A stretch of 5,473 nt of DNA from the NCBI GenBank assembly GCA_030614645.1, contig JAUWTR010000148.1, forward strand, positions 1-5,473. The letters are read 5' to 3'. Shown in pieces: positions 4,738 to 5,473 of the stretch. The DNA is from Candidatus Aminicenantota bacterium. GTDB lineage: Bacteria > Acidobacteriota > Aminicenantia > Aminicenantales > Aminicenantaceae. Both the position numbers and the translations under genes were made by a program. The notes beneath the pieces are model-generated. The model made no database searches, was not told the origin of the DNA, and was given only the letters and a program-made list of their open reading frames with translations. Positions within the stretch are counted from its first letter, which is position 1. Every line of letters starts with the position of its first letter.

Positions 4738-4777
4738 AAAAATGGGGACATGTACTACGCTACGTGTCCCTATTTTT
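4738..4777 (-). terminator. Palindromic repeat copy 2, also the likely terminator of the BNR gene
   Basis: GGGACATGTA (4745-4754) pairs with TACGTGTCCC (4761-4770) around the loop CTACGC, with one T-G wobble. Pairing continues outward through G-T, T-A and A-T pairs to about 4738/4777. On the minus strand the stem is followed by a T run (4742-4735 region), and it begins three bases after the BNR stop codon (4782-4780). This is the right geometry for an intrinsic terminator. Its core is identical to the repeat at 93-120, so the terminator appears to be a dispersed element recruited at a gene end. T runs on both sides allow two-way function. Confidence 0.65.
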
Positions 4778-4779
4778 CC

Positions 4780-5473
4780 CTATTTTGTCTTATCTGGTAA
4801 TGGTTTGACTTCAATTGTCTGTGGCGTACCGAGTTCAGATTCCTGTTCGTTCACAGTTTTAGAAAGCAATACAGTGTATATGCCGGGTTTCACCAGCGGT
4901 TCCGGCCGTCTCCTGCGGCGGCGTCTTTCTTGATTGACCGGGGCACTTTCGGGTCTTAGATCCCAGACCAGCCGGTGTAAACCGGGTGTCGCCGAACCCT
5001 TGATGGTGCGGACCAATTTATCCTGTCCATCCATAATCTTCAGCTGGATAAAGTTATTTTTATCTTCCGTCAGCCCATCTTTTAAGTAATAAGTGAGCGA
5101 AGCGCCGAACTCTGGATTGGCAGTGGTGACATTGCCGAAAGCCGCCGTTTCGAATCCCAGTTCGTTGTATATGTAAGCAGCACGGGGAGGAAACAGCACA
5201 TATTCCTGCGCCAGGTTTTCAGCCGTCAGATGACGCAGTGGTGTATAGTCATCGAGAATATAAAAACCGCGGCCGAATGTAGCGGCGACCAGATCATTCT
5301 CGTGGCGCTGGATTGTCAGGTCGCGAAATGATACCGTCGGAACACTGGCACGCAACTGGATCCAGTGTTTCCCGCCATCTACCGTAAAAAAGAGTCCCAG
5401 TTCAGTACCGACAAAGAGCAGGTTTTTGTTAACATGATCCTCAACGACGGTCCAGATGATGTGTCTATAGGGC
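4780..5473 (-). CDS. C-terminal part of a sortilin/BNR-type beta-propeller protein (5' end outside window)
   Basis: The frame is open from the window edge (first full codon 5472-5470) to TAG at 4782-4780, giving 230 residues; the start lies beyond 5473. The first visible part is the end of a BNR/VPS10-like propeller: L-F-V-G-T-E-L-G-L-F-F-T-V-D-G-G-K-H-W (the Asp-box style S/T-x-D-G-G-x-x-W) and then L-V-A-A-T-F-G-R-G-F-Y-I-L-D-D, the usual last blade. After a linker comes a FlgD-like/Ig-like domain with P-G-L-H-R-L-V-W-D-L-R and, near the end, K-P-G-I-Y-T-V-L-L. Full-length relatives are exported proteins of roughly 1000 residues, often named glycosyl hydrolase although catalysis is unproven. 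A run of seven Arg (E-R-R-R-R-R-R-R-P-E-P) interrupts this last domain. A TTG at 5355 in the same frame is internal, not a start. The hairpin at 4738-4777 terminates it. Confidence 0.85.
   Translation of the reverse strand, partial: PYRHIIWTVVEDHVNKNLLFVGTELGLFFTVDGGKHWIQLRASVPTVSFRDLTIQRHENDLVAATFGRGFYILDDYTPLRHLTAENLAQEYVLFPPRAAYIYNELGFETAAFGNVTTANPEFGASLTYYLKDGLTEDKNNFIQLKIMDGQDKLVRTIKGSATPGLHRLVWDLRPESAPVNQERRRRRRRPEPLVKPGIYTVLLSKTVNEQESELGTPQTIEVKPLPDKTK

Noticed and set aside
4733..4933. Plus-strand open frame beginning in the palindrome
   Set aside because: It consists of the hairpin plus the antisense of the BNR gene end.

Overview
The window is bacterial and probably comes from an uncultured Gram-negative-type lineage. 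Evidence is a Tat-targeted aldo/keto reductase with ferredoxin clusters, a secreted M55 D-aminopeptidase and a large sortilin/BNR-type beta-propeller protein. Together these recall Acidobacteriota, Aminicenantes or Calditrichota/KSB1-like genomes. That placement is an impression from gene content, not a demonstrated assignment.

There are two compositional zones. The left zone (1 to about 1930) is AT-rich; sampled 60-base lines give about 28-32% G+C. It holds small accessory genes: a DUF2283-like domain fused to an excisionase-type helix-turn-helix (311-646), a RelB/RelE-type toxin-antitoxin pair (731-1196), a convergent ribbon-helix-helix-like protein (1209-1535, minus) and a short SH3b protein or fragment (1658-1924). 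Most have candidate sigma-70 promoters, and two of these promoters coincide with repeats that could be operators. The right zone (about 1950-5473) has sampled lines near 48-52% G+C. All of its genes are on the minus strand: M55 peptidase (1951-2829), Tat/Fe-S aldo/keto reductase (3054-4271), a decayed transposase C-terminus (4422-4616) and the C-terminal part of a BNR propeller protein (4780 to the window edge).

A perfectly shared 25-base core that folds into a hairpin occurs at 93-120 and at 4738-4777. It looks like a dispersed REP-like palindrome, and the second copy also serves as a plausible terminator of the propeller gene. A probable insertion-sequence end lies only 23 bases upstream of the reductase start codon. 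It leaves only the Shine-Dalgarno region between them, so the reductase may depend on a promoter within the insertion remnant.

Most notable for follow-up: the reductase appears to lack the catalytic Lys and His of the aldo/keto reductase tetrad while keeping Asp and Tyr and eight ferredoxin cysteines; a 20-bp tandem repeat overlies the promoter of the DUF2283-HTH gene; and a terminator-like hairpin lies inside the last codons of the M55 gene. I see no rRNA, tRNA, CRISPR array or complete mobile element. No complete new multi-gene system is evident.
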